Source: Sapria himalayana
Lineage: Eukaryota > Streptophyta > Magnoliopsida > Malpighiales > Rafflesiaceae
Length of the DNA: 64,000 nucleotides
Direction of reading: 5' to 3'
NCBI GenBank assembly: GCA_029783825.1
Contig: JAREIK010002985.1
Span: 1,002,653 to 1,066,652, forward strand
Part shown: one piece after another, positions 12,337 through 25,300 of the stretch
How positions within the stretch are numbered: the stretch's first letter is position 1
How the letters are laid out: each line of letters opens with the position of its first letter
Made by a program: the position numbers and the translations under genes
Notes under the pieces: generated by a model
Told to the model about the DNA's origin: nothing
The model's database searches: none
The model's input: the letters and a program-made list of their open reading frames with translations, nothing else

Positions 12337-13338
12337 CTACGATGCACCTTCGATGCTGCTGTTGTCGTTCTAATTTCGCAGTGCCGATAGATACAGATTC
12401 TACAGAATCGAGCGGTTCGACGACACAACTTCGACAGCGCGAGGCAAGGGCCCGATTAGGAAAACGACGACGCGGAAGGAAAGAAGGTGTGTGTATGGGA
12501 AGTGAGAAATTAGGGTTTATGAGTGAGAAATTAGTTCGATTGGAGCTTGACCTGGAGCAGGAGCAGGTGCAGCCGCGCAGGTGATATCGTTTGAGCCATC
12601 ATCGCGTTTCTTTCCCTTCTGAAATCTCTTGAATTTTTCAGAATAAAAAAATTTAAATTCTTCATTTTTCAAAAATAAAACCGCTTTCTCAATTCTTTTT
12701 TTAAAATAAAATTTTGGGATAAAATAATTGTATTTTTGATCAACAAAAATAAAAAAAAATAATTGTATTTTGGTATAAAATTTGATCAACAAATTGGAAT
12801 AACAGTAAAAAATCTACAAAAATAAAAAAATTTATATTTTCGTATACTCAAAAATAAAAATCCAAAAACATACTTGCTCATCCTAGCAATCATGTTGGAA
12901 ATTTAAAAATATTACATGTTAATTTTAGAAACAAAAAAATATAATCTGGTCTTCTCCGATACAATTACCAAAATACCCACACGAGCTAAATTATTGACAC
13001 AAAAAATAATGCAGAGTTATTTAAAGATGATAAGTGTTTAATAATTATTTATAGACAAAAAACACAAGGACCATAATTATTGAGATGCATACAATTTAAA
13101 TTTAAATAATTTAAAATGAGCCTAAAATTGGAATTATTTAGGATTACAAAATAATTAAAAAAAAAAAAAAAAAACTCCTAGTGATGCCTGAGAATCTAAC
13201 GAAAAAAATGGTCCCTCCTCCTCTACGAGGGAAAAGACTGTACAACCCATCGCCGAGGATTCAAAATTGGGCATCAAATTTGACTGGGAGATGTAAGCCA
13301 CCGTGTGGCATGTGGTGGCCAAGGGGAGAACTGAGGAA
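12337..13338. other. intergenic region: TOP2 upstream and PAO downstream
   Basis: Both neighbours are on the minus strand, so this 1-kb stretch holds the topoisomerase II leader and promoter (nearest about 250 bases are GC-balanced) and the polyamine oxidase 3' UTR and terminator. From 12600 to 13170 it is strongly AT-rich with A-runs; no gene was seen. Confidence 0.7.
12510..12518 (-). promoter_or_regulatory. telo-box upstream of topoisomerase II start
   Basis: The minus strand reads AAACCCTAA about 175 bases before the start codon at 12336. Telo-boxes of this sequence occur in promoters or leaders of plant replication, cell-cycle and translation genes, which fits a topoisomerase II gene. 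Whether it lies in the promoter or the 5' UTR is not known. Confidence 0.5.
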
Positions 13339-14029
13339 TTATATTACGCCCTCGGGGGCGCCCTGGTTTCTGAAGGCGTATAGTTGCGAGGAAATATCAC
13401 GCGTGTGCACGCCGGAGATAGCTTCCGTCTGTGTCCGAGACCGAGCCAAGGAACCGGTCAAGGCTAGCAACGGCTCTAGCAAAAATGCTTGATTTCCACC
13501 CGCTCTGTTTCCTTTTGTTATCTCTCCCGCCAACGACTTGCCCGAGCTAATACCTATTGGATTTGGCAGAGCCGAAGTTATTTTCACCACGGGAAAAAGG
13601 TGGGCTCGCCTTGTGTAACACACTGTGAGCCATTGCAAATACATCACCTCTCCTTACCTGAAAGGTACCCGCCATGCACATAACCACTAAATCTTTCACT
13701 CGTGTGTTCCCCTGTAAACAAGATCCGTCCCACTGGTGCCTAATGAAGTATAGCAACAAAAGAAATCACAATCAAAGACAATTCATCTGTTCACAAATAT
13801 CATGCCCACACATATACCCCCTCCCCCCTCTATCTCTCTCTCACCCCTCTATCTCTCTCTCTTTCCCTCACCCCCCTTTCCTCCCTCTCTCTCCCCCCCC
13901 CTCTCTCTCATCTCTCTCCTTTCTCTCTCTCTATACACACACATTTGGAAAAAATATCATGTAACACATATCCAGCATATCTATGGATCAAACGTGTCCA
14001 GTGTTAGGCACTCTTTCCTACACACACTA

Positions 14030-14070
<41 letters not shown>

Positions 14071-14279
14071 TATGTGTTTGTGTGTGTGTTATGTACTCCT
14101 AGGGTTTAAGCAAGTAAGGTCCAATTCCTAGCAGTATGAATAGGACGTTGGAAATTTAAATCTTGAGGCACGAATTCGACATCTATGGGGATTGAACCCA
14201 CGTCCTCAATGCTAGGGGGTATTACCTACACACACACACACAATATACACAGACATGATAAATAAATAAATAAATAAAT

Positions 14280-14316
<37 letters not shown>

Positions 14317-16280
14317 GAGATATTAATATTCAAGGAAGGCATACCTTGATGTCATGAACAAGTTGGTTGTTAGAAATGATGGGGTAGTTGCTGTAGCTGC
14401 CGCACTGGAATCTGTTGCTCCACCAGCGAGGCACGAGTATATCTGTGGCATTCGGAATGTCAGGGCCAAACATGTCCCTGAGCACGCCCATGGCCTCCTT
14501 CAGTGTTTCGTCATCGGGCTGAAGCTCAACGCGTTTAGATTCTCCATTCGTTAATGTCACGACGAGAATATTGGAGCCCGGATAGGCACTCTCCATGTGC
14601 TGTTTTAAGATGCTCGCGGATCAGAATTCACGTGCATGATGTATGTGCGCGGGCCAAGCCAATGGTTCGAACCAATCACCTGGGTGCGGGGGCTGGAGCC
14701 GCCGGCTCTCTTCTGGGCGGGTTGAGGCCCACGGTCGGGTCTACCGTCTAGAAGAAAAGAAAAAGGGAGATAAAACAACGGACCTGCCAAAACGTGTAGT
14801 ATCCTCTTCGCTCGTGAGCATAGATGAAGAACTCTCTCTCTGCACCACACGGCCAAAATTTGTAGGGAAACTTGAGGAAAATCTTCGTGTACACGACCAC
14901 ATCACACTTCCCTATGGCCTCCATCTTCCACCTCTGCAGGATTGTTGCAGCATAGTCATAAATTCTTTGCTAACGCACTTGTCACTCTTACTTGGACATG
15001 GAAGTGGCGCCGTGCCTGCCACCGCACGACTCACAGTCTGCCCGGCCCGACTCAGCATGGCCGGAACAATTTCAGGGTAGACTCAGCATGGCCCGACTCA
15101 CAGTCTGCCCGGCCCAATCAGGACCGATTTCCTGGTCCTGAGCCATGGTCACCATGCTAATAAACCTACCACCGGGTCAGACGTCCAGGTCGTACCTCAC
15201 CTAGCACAGCAGCCTCTGGTCTGTCATAGCACAGCACGGACAGGTCTAGCCACGGTTCTGGATCGTGTCGAGCCGGGCAACGCACGACTCAGTCAGGATG
15301 TGCTTTGTGCCGGGCCACTCAGCCTGCTTGACACCTCTACTTTTACTCAATAAAAATTATAAAAGTACACAAAACTCAACCTTGACGTAAAATCTAAAAG
15401 AAGTTAATATCTCAATAATATTATACTTAAAATTACCACCCATACATAAATATTTTTTAGGACATAAGAGGTTATATATAACTTATTTTCCCCCAATAAT
15501 TATAACAAACTAAAATCAATAAAATAATAATTATAACAAAAAAAAAATTTATTTCAACTCAATTCTAATATTATTTTCCAAATTTAGCTAGTACCATAAT
15601 ATTTATATTACAGAATATGATTATATATGTGTGTGTATATGTATGTATGTAAGTATATAGTACATGTTATAATATTGTGGGTATTTATTTAAATAATTTT
15701 TATTTGTCAAATGTTAGCAGGCATGTCAGTCCAAAACAGAGATGAATAAAAAACATGAGATGAAAGGAGAAACCAAAATTACACGTACAGGTAAGGAAGG
15801 GTTGAAGGAAATGAGTTCGCTTTGAAGAACGCCAATGCTGACGGACAAAATTACATAATCGGATCTGAAGATGCAGCCATCCTCGGTTTTTACAAGAACA
15901 TCATTTCGTGAGTGCTGTACTTCTCTAACCACCTGTTTCAAATGCCTCAACACAGTGAATTTAGGGAGGAGAACGTCGTCATCAAAGAACAACCCCCGCC
16001 GGAAAGATTCAAAATCTTATCCTCAAAAAACTTACAAGAAGCATAGGTCATCATCATCATATAATAATTTTGGAAGACCAAAATCTCACAAATATATTTA
16101 TTTATTATATGTCTCTGCCATTAAATTTGATTTTTTGTTACGTCCAATCTTTTGCGTGTTGTTCTTCTAAATTATTAACTTGTATTATTTATATTATTTT
16201 TATTATACATTGAGTATTTCTAGCTTATTTATTTATTTATTCTCTCTCTCTCTCTCTCTCTCAATCTCACGTACACACAC

Positions 16281-16317
<37 letters not shown>

Positions 16318-19300
16318 AATAAATGAAATAAATGAAATTATGATTTCTATGTAAATTTTTGAGATGTCTAAATTTGATTTTTATATATTTTTGATTAATT
16401 TTTTATACTCGGTAAAATTGAGACATTGAGAAGCATGGCCATTTCATCATATTGGTGTGATTAATTTTTAAATTTGAATATATCCAAATTAATTTTTTTG
16501 ATGATTTTCTAAAGCTCTTGGTCTATTTTAGTATGTTTTGGTAGTAATGATTATGTCCATGCTAAGTCATCATCTTGCTTGCCCTGTAAGTGATACTCAA
16601 TTTCTACTAATAATTTAGAAATAAAAAAAAAACTTTAATGAACACAAAAAAAAATGACTTATTGAAAAAAAAAATTACCACTTAATGATTTGTAAATGAA
16701 ATCGCCTTCCCTTTTACACATACCCATGAAAGTGTCTAGAACCATGGAAGGTTCTAGACACTTTATAATCTCCTAGAATATTTCATACTTTTCTAAAGAT
16801 TCTAGAACCATGAAATGACCTTCCTATATAAACTTCCTAGGGATTATTTGTTTTCATTTGATGAAGAAATGGGCTCTCTATGAGTGATTATGTGACATTC
16901 TTCCTCACCAAAGACAAAGATATCCCTTCTAATTCAAGTATTCCTTGTATAATTGAAAGTTATTTTTCCTCATGTTCTAGTCTGTCATGATGTAAACATC
17001 TTTCTCATAAGATATCACTACTACAATTGGTGCCCTCTTAGAAATTTCTCAGACTGGATCCTCATTATTTTTATGATAGGATTTGATATTGTTAATATCA
17101 AATATAGAATAAATCTTTATTGAGGTGTCACCCGGGCCGAGTCATGCCGGCCCGAAAATATTCCGTGCCCAGGTTCGTGCTAAGGCCAACAGTGCCTCGT
17201 GCTATGCCAGGCCCGGCACTGTACCGTGGCCCGTTGGCATGGCACCGTGCCAAAATCAATTTTTTTTTTAAAATTAAGGTTACGGGGGAGCCGAAACCGT
17301 ATTTTTTTTTAATTAGGATTTCGAGCACGCCGAAACCGTAATTTTTTTTTTAATTTAGGTTTCGGCCCGACCGGGCCGAACCTGGCAGATTGTGTCGCAG
17401 GCTCGTGCCGGGCCAGGCCCTGCACGGTACGGTAAACGTGTCATGCCTGGCCCGGCACAAAAGCACGGTCGGGCCTGAAAAAAATGAGCCGGGATGCCTG
17501 ACACTTCCGGTTTGACACCTCTAAATCTTTAGCCACAATAGTAGCTTGGTCATGTATGACACCTTACCAACTCATCCCAACATGGGAAAGGCGACTTTAT
17601 AATTCCTAACAACCCCTTTATGTACATTTTGAAAGAAAATGAATAATTATGGCATGAGCTTGATAAGCACAGAGTCTCCAACCTAGAACTCAACATGTCT
17701 CCTCTTCTTGTCAGTCTAGCTCATTTTTATACACCTTTCATCTTAGGAGCATTAAATTGGTTGCACATATCTCGTTTTATAGTTGAGATATTTAATAAAT
17801 ATTTTTGAATTTTATATATTCATGATTTGCAATTAATAATGTTCTATTAATACAGTAAATGAGACTTTTAATTAAGAATAAAATATTTTATGTTTCATTA
17901 ACAACTAATTTTATTAACAACAATTAAAATACATTTAATTAACACATTTTATTAATATATAAAATTCAATTTGTAATTTGATAAAATTATAACAACTAAT
18001 TTTATTAACAACAATTAAAATACATTTAATTAACACATTTTATTAATATATAAAATTCAATTTGTAATTTGATAAAATTATAACAACTAATTTTATTAAC
18101 AACAATTAAAATACATTTAATTAACACATTTTATTAATATATAAAATTCAATTTGTAATTTGATAAAATTATAACAACTAATTCTATTAACAACAATTAA
18201 AATACATTTAATTAACACATTTTATTAATATATAAAATTCAATTTGTAATTTGATAAAATTATAACAACTAGATAAGATCTTTGATTTTTATGTTTTCTT
18301 TTTAAGTTTGATGTTTTCCATATTTATTTGCCACCTTATAAGGAGCAGCCGATTAACTTTTCATTTCGATGTGTTTCTTCCAAGTAGAAACAAGGCAATC
18401 ATAATCGTAATGAACGAATGTATGAAAAAAAAAAAAAAAAAGAAATACCAAAAGAGTGTTCAATATGTACCTTGTTGAACTTTAGCCGATGATCCAAGAT
18501 TTTTCCATCTGAAGTGAAGAGAAAATCCTCGGCCATTTTGAATAACAAATATTCATACCCTCTTTCATCAGCCACTAAGAATTCATGTTCTCCAAAATCA
18601 ACATAAGTTGAGATTGGCTCGACCTCTGGATGAGAAAAAGAAAACATTAAGCTTCAAATGTGTATATATTTATTATATACGCATTAAATATATTAATTAC
18701 ATATATTTATTACATGTTATATATATTAATACTTATTAATATATACACATATATTAATTTTGGATATGATTATTTATGAATTAATAATTTCTTATAAAAA
18801 AAAAAATTATGGAAAAAATTATTGATGCAGCTTATGTTCCTACCATAAATAAATCAGTTAAATCTTCACAGAGGCCTTCACGAGTTCTTAGCTCATTTGT
18901 TTTCCTCAAAATTTGGTATTATTGATATTTATATATTAATTTAATAAAGAATATTATAATTTAATATTTATTAACTTGTTATTTTATATTATCTTTGTTC
19001 ATCTACTTTATGGATGGGATGGGAACCCCCAACATGTGGGCTGCCTCAATCCAAGCTAGATATTGAGAAGTCATTTTGGCATTTTTTTTTTTTGTTTGGT
19101 GCATGAAGACTTCCTGCCACCAAAAGCCACGTCAGCGTGCCAAAACCATTTTCTTGGGGCGAATTCATTACTACGAACTAAGCAAAAAAAAACTATTAAT
19201 AAAAACGAGAGAGATGTCTGCTAATCACCCGCCATCTCAAAATCATGAAGAATGAAGTCAATGGCAAGCTCCATTGGTGTCTTCGGAGTACCACCACCGC

Positions 19301-22300
19301 TGCACGAGCAACCAAGAATCAAGAACCGAATAACCAAAGTAAAAATCTTATGAAGGTAAGGACAAGAACACAAGATGCATGCTCTAAAAATTTAGATTTT
19401 ATGGACAAAAACAAAATTAAAAAGTAATAGAAATCCTTGTATCTTGCATGCAGCAATTCTTCAGTGGCAGACAGGCTTAGAAAATGATGAATTTCAACTA
19501 TTTTAACACACACACACACACACTCCGACGCGCACCATAAAAATGATGGAAGGCGATTTAATGAGAGTGGCAGAGATCAAAAAGACAGGAAACAAAATGA
19601 AATTAAGCAAGAGAGTTCTATTCAAATACGCTGGTGTGGGGATATGACATATAAGATAAGCGAATCATTATGTTGTGGCCACTCATAGTGCCACAAACAC
19701 TTAAGACATAAAATAAAAATTATATCGCAGCCTTTTCCTAGTGTCACAGCCATAAGATACACAAGAGAGACATTCTCAATATTATGACAATTTCTCAGTA
19801 TTATGATCATATAATTATCAGGAAATACAAATGTCAATGTCATAACTATTTCATAATATCATGGCCATATAGGTAATATAAGAGATCCTTCACGATGGCA
19901 TGACCATTCTTATCTTTGTGGCCCTTTATGAAGAACAAGAAGATAAACACACAGAGCTGCAACTACATAATATTATAACTTTGTATTATAGAGACATTAG
20001 ACCTAAGTCATAGTCATTGGGTAACACTACAACTTTACATTATAAAAAGATTGAGATACATTTCAGTTTCATGATTATTTTCTAGAGTATTGGCCTCAAG
20101 CTCAAGAGATAAAGATCAAAATTACGATATTTCTTTTGAAAATAGTGACTTCCTGCTTAAAGTAATATAAAATCACCCAAATATACAAGTGAATAAAAAA
20201 ATATTTGTGAAATTTTCTTTTTCTTCATCTCCATCCACACGGCAAGCAATAGCCATGACCTTTTTTGGAGATAGATAATTACACATGCTGTATATGTAAT
20301 TTATTTTTATTTAATAATCTGTTTGTATAACCAAATATCTTTTCTGTTTTTTAATATTTTCATATAAGTGCAAGAAAGAAAATATTAAAAGGCCGGGGAT
20401 ACAACAGAAGCACAATAATAGAGGTGCCGAAATTTTTGGACCAGAGCTTGACCCGTTCCATGATCCGACCCGCTTCGGTTAAATGAACCGAGATGTTTTT
20501 TAATATAAAATAACTTGTGATTTTATTTTCGCGCGGCTATTTTTAGACCCGTGGAACTGTTCATCGTCTCTCTCTCTTCTCTCTGCACGATTTATCGTGA
20601 CTACTCTGTGTGCTGCATACTATAAGACGTTTCTGTTTGATTTTAATCTATAACGCATAAGCATTTTCTGGTGGATGTAGCTAGTCGTACTGAGCGATTA
20701 GCGAATCACATTTTTTTGATTATGTCGTGGATGCTTGCTGGATTGGAATATATATTACTTGTTTTATGTGTTTCTGTTATTTCCTATTTCTTAATCTCAC
20801 TATCATGGAAGCGCAATTACCCAACAGCACATATCATCAAGTGTGCACTCCCTTAGTACTTCAACAGCACATATCAACCCGACCCGTTTGACACCTCTAT
20901 CCTAGACCAACAGCACAGGCAGAAGTAAGCTGGGCTAGGTTAGGCTGGATCTGAATCAGCCTAAACAACCATTCCAAAAAGTTGATGATGGAAGTCCATC
21001 TTAATTTTCCTTTGATAGAAATAAAATAATGCAAAAAGGGAAAGAAAAGATTTTAATGAACGCTATGTAAAAAGAGTGGTGATGCTTGATATTTAATTAC
21101 ATATCAAGATGAATGAATTGTTTTCAAGAAAGTAGAAATATAGTATGGAGAGAATGTCTAGTTTTGAGAGATAATATAGATTTGAGACAATGTAACATAT
21201 TTGAGCCACTTAAATGAAATACTGATTTTATTTTAAAAATAAGCTTTGTTGGCATATGAATGTGTTGTGAGTAAATGATGACTATGAACTTAAGTGTGTT
21301 TGATATAATTTCTTATTATGGTATGCATACTAGACTCCCATATGTCTGAGTGAATCATATTAAATAGGTTCGTACTTACACAAGTCAAGAGGGCAAGATA
21401 GAAATATCTGTTGTGATGTATTGGTTGACAAGCCTTGTATTAGCGGATAGAAACATCTCTAACACTAGGATCAAAAATTCTCAACTTGCCTCGAGATGAG
21501 TGACAAAATTAAGAATGAACAATGTAATAATGAATCATTAACACTCAAGTACCTCGTGGCATACTTAATCATAGATGTAAGAATTTATAATTCATCCTCC
21601 TTGGTCATAAAGGAAATCGTCCTTGAAGTTCTATGATCTTATAAGACAACATCAATGAGAAAAAATGATGTTAGACTTGAATTGCCTAAAAGAAAACTTA
21701 CAAAAAGAAAATAATTAGGGTGTCTATGAACAAAAAGAATACATGAAAGAGATAAAATGTTAAATTCAAATATGTAAAGGTTCACAATGATTGGTTTAGC
21801 CTCATCCGCCTTGGATGCAGAGGTTATGGCTTTGCATAAAGGTTTACAAATATGTAAAGATAATAATTTTCAGAATATTCAAGTACAGATTGATTCGAGT
21901 TTATTAGTGGATTTGGTAATAGGAAAAATAGAACTATGAAAACTAGAAGAAGATATTGATAAAATTAAAACACTACTAATATAACTTAAAGGGGAAATTA
22001 TACATATATTCAGAGAAGCAAATGCTTTGGCAGGTAAATTAGCAGAAGTAGATACAAAGAGAAGTTTTCAAGAATTTGAAGGGAAAGATATCCCTGACAA
22101 ATATAAAGGTTTAATAAGTTTAGATAAAATAGGTTTCCCATATATTAGAATTCAAAAAAACAAAAATTAAAACCTAGGTCTAAAGGATAAAGAAGGGAAG
22201 AGAAGAACTTATTTTTAAAATTTGATATTTATAAAAAAAAATAAAAAAACTTACTTGATGTTTTGCAAATATAAACTCTATTACAGGGGGAGGTCATGAA

Positions 22301-25300
22301 ACAAATGAAGAGCCACCCCGGTCCTGTGGGGAGGGTAATAAAAGATAGACCAAAAAAAAAAAACTACTAAGCTTGGGATATTGGATATTTGTTTTGCTTG
22401 GTTGTGTTTTTTGGTTTTGTTTTCAAACATAGGTTAAAGGCTTAAGGAGCAGTGAAGGAAGTAAAGGTAGACATTCTAATACTAATTGCATATAATTGTA
22501 GTATCTTTGTTAATAATTTTGCCAAGAATTACATGAAGAAATTTGGCTAAAAAAGGGAAAAGTTTCCTCGAAGAGAGGATGAAGTTGAGTCTTTTGGTTA
22601 GGTTGCTGTTGTTATCCAGCTGCTGTAAGGGAGTAAGTTGGTATAAGTGTCTGTAAGGGTTTGTTAGGGTGTAAGGTAGACACTCTTGCAGATACATATA
22701 AGGGTCTGTAAAGGTGTGAGGATGTAAGTTGGTGGGTCTGGTGTAAGTTGGTGTAAGGTAGACACTCTTACAAAACTGCTGGAACTTCTGTAAGGTTTTT
22801 CCAGCTGCTGTTCTGGAAAACTGATGTCTGTTATATGTATATGTACTGGAACTCTCCAAAACTGCTGTTCTGGAAAACTGATGGTTTTCATCTGGTGTTT
22901 TCCAGTCTACGTACATGTACATGTAGGCAGTATGTGCTGGAAAAAGCTAGTAAAAGCTGTTTTCCAGCTGTTGGTCTGCTTACATGTATATGTAGACAGA
23001 TATCATCTTGAAAAAGCTGACAGACCTCAACTTTGTAAAACTGACAGATATGAGCTTGGAAAAAGCTGATATCTGTTATGAGTATTTGGAGTGTTTGTTA
23101 TACAGAAGTGTCGGCAAGATTAATAAGAGTTATAAGTGTCTGTAAATAAGTGTTAAGTAGTATAAGTATCTGTAAATAAGTGTTAAGCAGTATAAGTGTC
23201 TGTAAATAAGTGTTGAGTAGTATAAGTGTCTGTAAATAAGTGTTAAGCAGTATAAGTGTCTGTAAATAAGTGTTAAGCAGCATAAGTGTCTGTAAAAGTG
23301 TCAATTATAAGTGTATGTAATAAGTATCAAGGAGGACAGCATGCTTGCAGAACTTCCAAAAAAAAAAAAAAAAAAAAAAAAAAGAAAAAGGCTGTAGGGG
23401 TCACAAAACTACTGGGAAGAAATCTGAACAGAACAAGCATATGCAAGCACAAAAAGCTCAGAGAATCAAATGGACTAGAAGATTAGCAGAGCTAAATGAA
23501 CAGGAATGACAGCTAGCAAACCAGAAACACAAAGCATAAAGATTTAATGGCATAAGTTTAATGGAAATAGAAATTTCAACACTAAGAAACTTCATAAAGA
23601 GAAAGAAAAGTGTATTTTCATGACACTTGATAGTTTCAAAGTTACTTTTAATATTGTATGTTAAAGTTTATGAATGAATGTAAATGAGAAATGGGTAGAA
23701 ATTAGCTTGTAAGCAATGGTATTCCTCTGCCAAAAGAAAGAGTTATATAATTAATAAAACAAACTATAAAAAAAAAAAAATTCAAAGTTACCATAACTAA
23801 GAGTTTTACATGTTTTGTCATTGACTATTACAATATTTAGAGAGCAAGAACAAACATAGTGAATAAAAATGACTACTTGTATCATGATAATTAGCTCATG
23901 AACTTGAGAATTAATTTTAAGTGGGAAGACTAGAGGTGTCAAACGGGCCGGCCCAGCACGGCACGGCCCGTTTTTCACGAGCACGGTCGTGCCACCGTGC
24001 CGTGCCGTGCCGGGCCCGGCACGGTTAGATTTAGGCGGGCACGCCTTGCCAAACACGGTCATGACTCGTGTTTGGCAAACACGATCGTGACTCACAACTC
24101 TCGTCACGCCTCTGCACACGTGACACGCCGCCAGTGCCACGCGTGAACCGGCACGGGATGGACCCGTGCCGGCGTGCCGGGCCAGGCACGGCCGAACCGT
24201 GCCGTGCCTCGTGCCGGGCCGGGCCGGCCCGGCACGTTTGACACCTCTAGGGAAGACAATACATAATGGTTGTAGTATATGATGAATGAGAAGTACATAT
24301 TATTGTCTTACTAGTTAAGCATATTGCATATTTTTTAGCAAGGGTTACAATGAAAGAACTATGTGAGGATCTTTATTTGACTCTGATAAATGGTATATAC
24401 TCTAGCAACCTACAATGTTCTCGACCTCATTGCTGGAGATAACTTCTAATAATTCTTCTTAGCATGACCACTCCTTCTACAATGTATGCACTATTCTAAG
24501 GATCTCTTACCTTGATCTCTATTATGAGTTGTACTTTTGATATTTACAATATATACAATATGATAATTCTCTCGAGTGGGTAATCATCCACCTTGCATAT
24601 ACTAAACCATTTGATGATGCCTTTATGTGTTGGAGGGGAAGAGATGATCACCCAAATTTTGGTTATGAAACTCCAAAAAACTATAGAGTTATGAGTAGAG
24701 AAATATCATATCAAGACGCTACTCTATTTATCCCACTCTTCTAGTCATATCCATTTATGCGGAGAATACCTCTAAGAACCACGTGGGTAGTAGTGCGAAA
24801 CAAGTCAAGTGAGTGATGATATATTCTGACTTTCTATCCTAATCTAATCTTAATCCCTTAAACTGGTAGGTGATATCATATAATTGCATAGTATGAGATG
24901 AATACAAATAATATTGCTAGCTCATATACTATCTTGTATGTTACCAAATGATGTTTTTGTCCTAGTGGCTAAGGCTGAGGTACTTCAGGGGAGGAGAAGA
25001 GGACACGGGTTCAAATCCTACACTCTGCGGATGTGGAACTGTGCCTCCCAAAAAACTCTCAAGGGGCTGGGCCAATTGAGGGTTTCTAGGGTATGGGGCC
25101 GCGTAAGCGGTGGGGCCAGTCACTATAAAAAGCTTACCCGAACCTTAGTTATATGTTACACAAGGTGAAAATATAGAAAACGAGTCTTTCTCAATGGGTT
25201 TTCATACGATAGTTAATAGTCAAAAGTTAGCCCATAATTAGATCTCTTTTATCTTACCACAAGTAGAGCTTTCCATCTCGTGATCAAATTTCTATGACTA

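Noticed and set aside
12342..12584. 80-codon plus-strand open frame before topoisomerase II
   Set aside because: It is on the opposite strand in the presumed TOP2 leader, has no recognisable domain and contains the telo-box sequence.
17120..17523. GC-rich islands as CpG islands or promoters of hidden genes
   Set aside because: Their edges coincide with element ends and target duplications, so they are transposable elements rather than promoters.
13339..19299. Polyamine oxidase fragments as a truncated pseudogene
   Set aside because: The missing N-terminal exons were found at 38897-45932 with matching intron phases, giving a complete 497-codon protein.
23131..23302. CRISPR-like regular repeat
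   Set aside because: The 30-bp units are head to tail without unique spacers and the DNA is plant nuclear; it is a minisatellite.
25008..25018. Possible tRNA gene from a B-box match
   Set aside because: No cloverleaf or acceptor stem can be drawn; it fits a tRNA-derived SINE instead.
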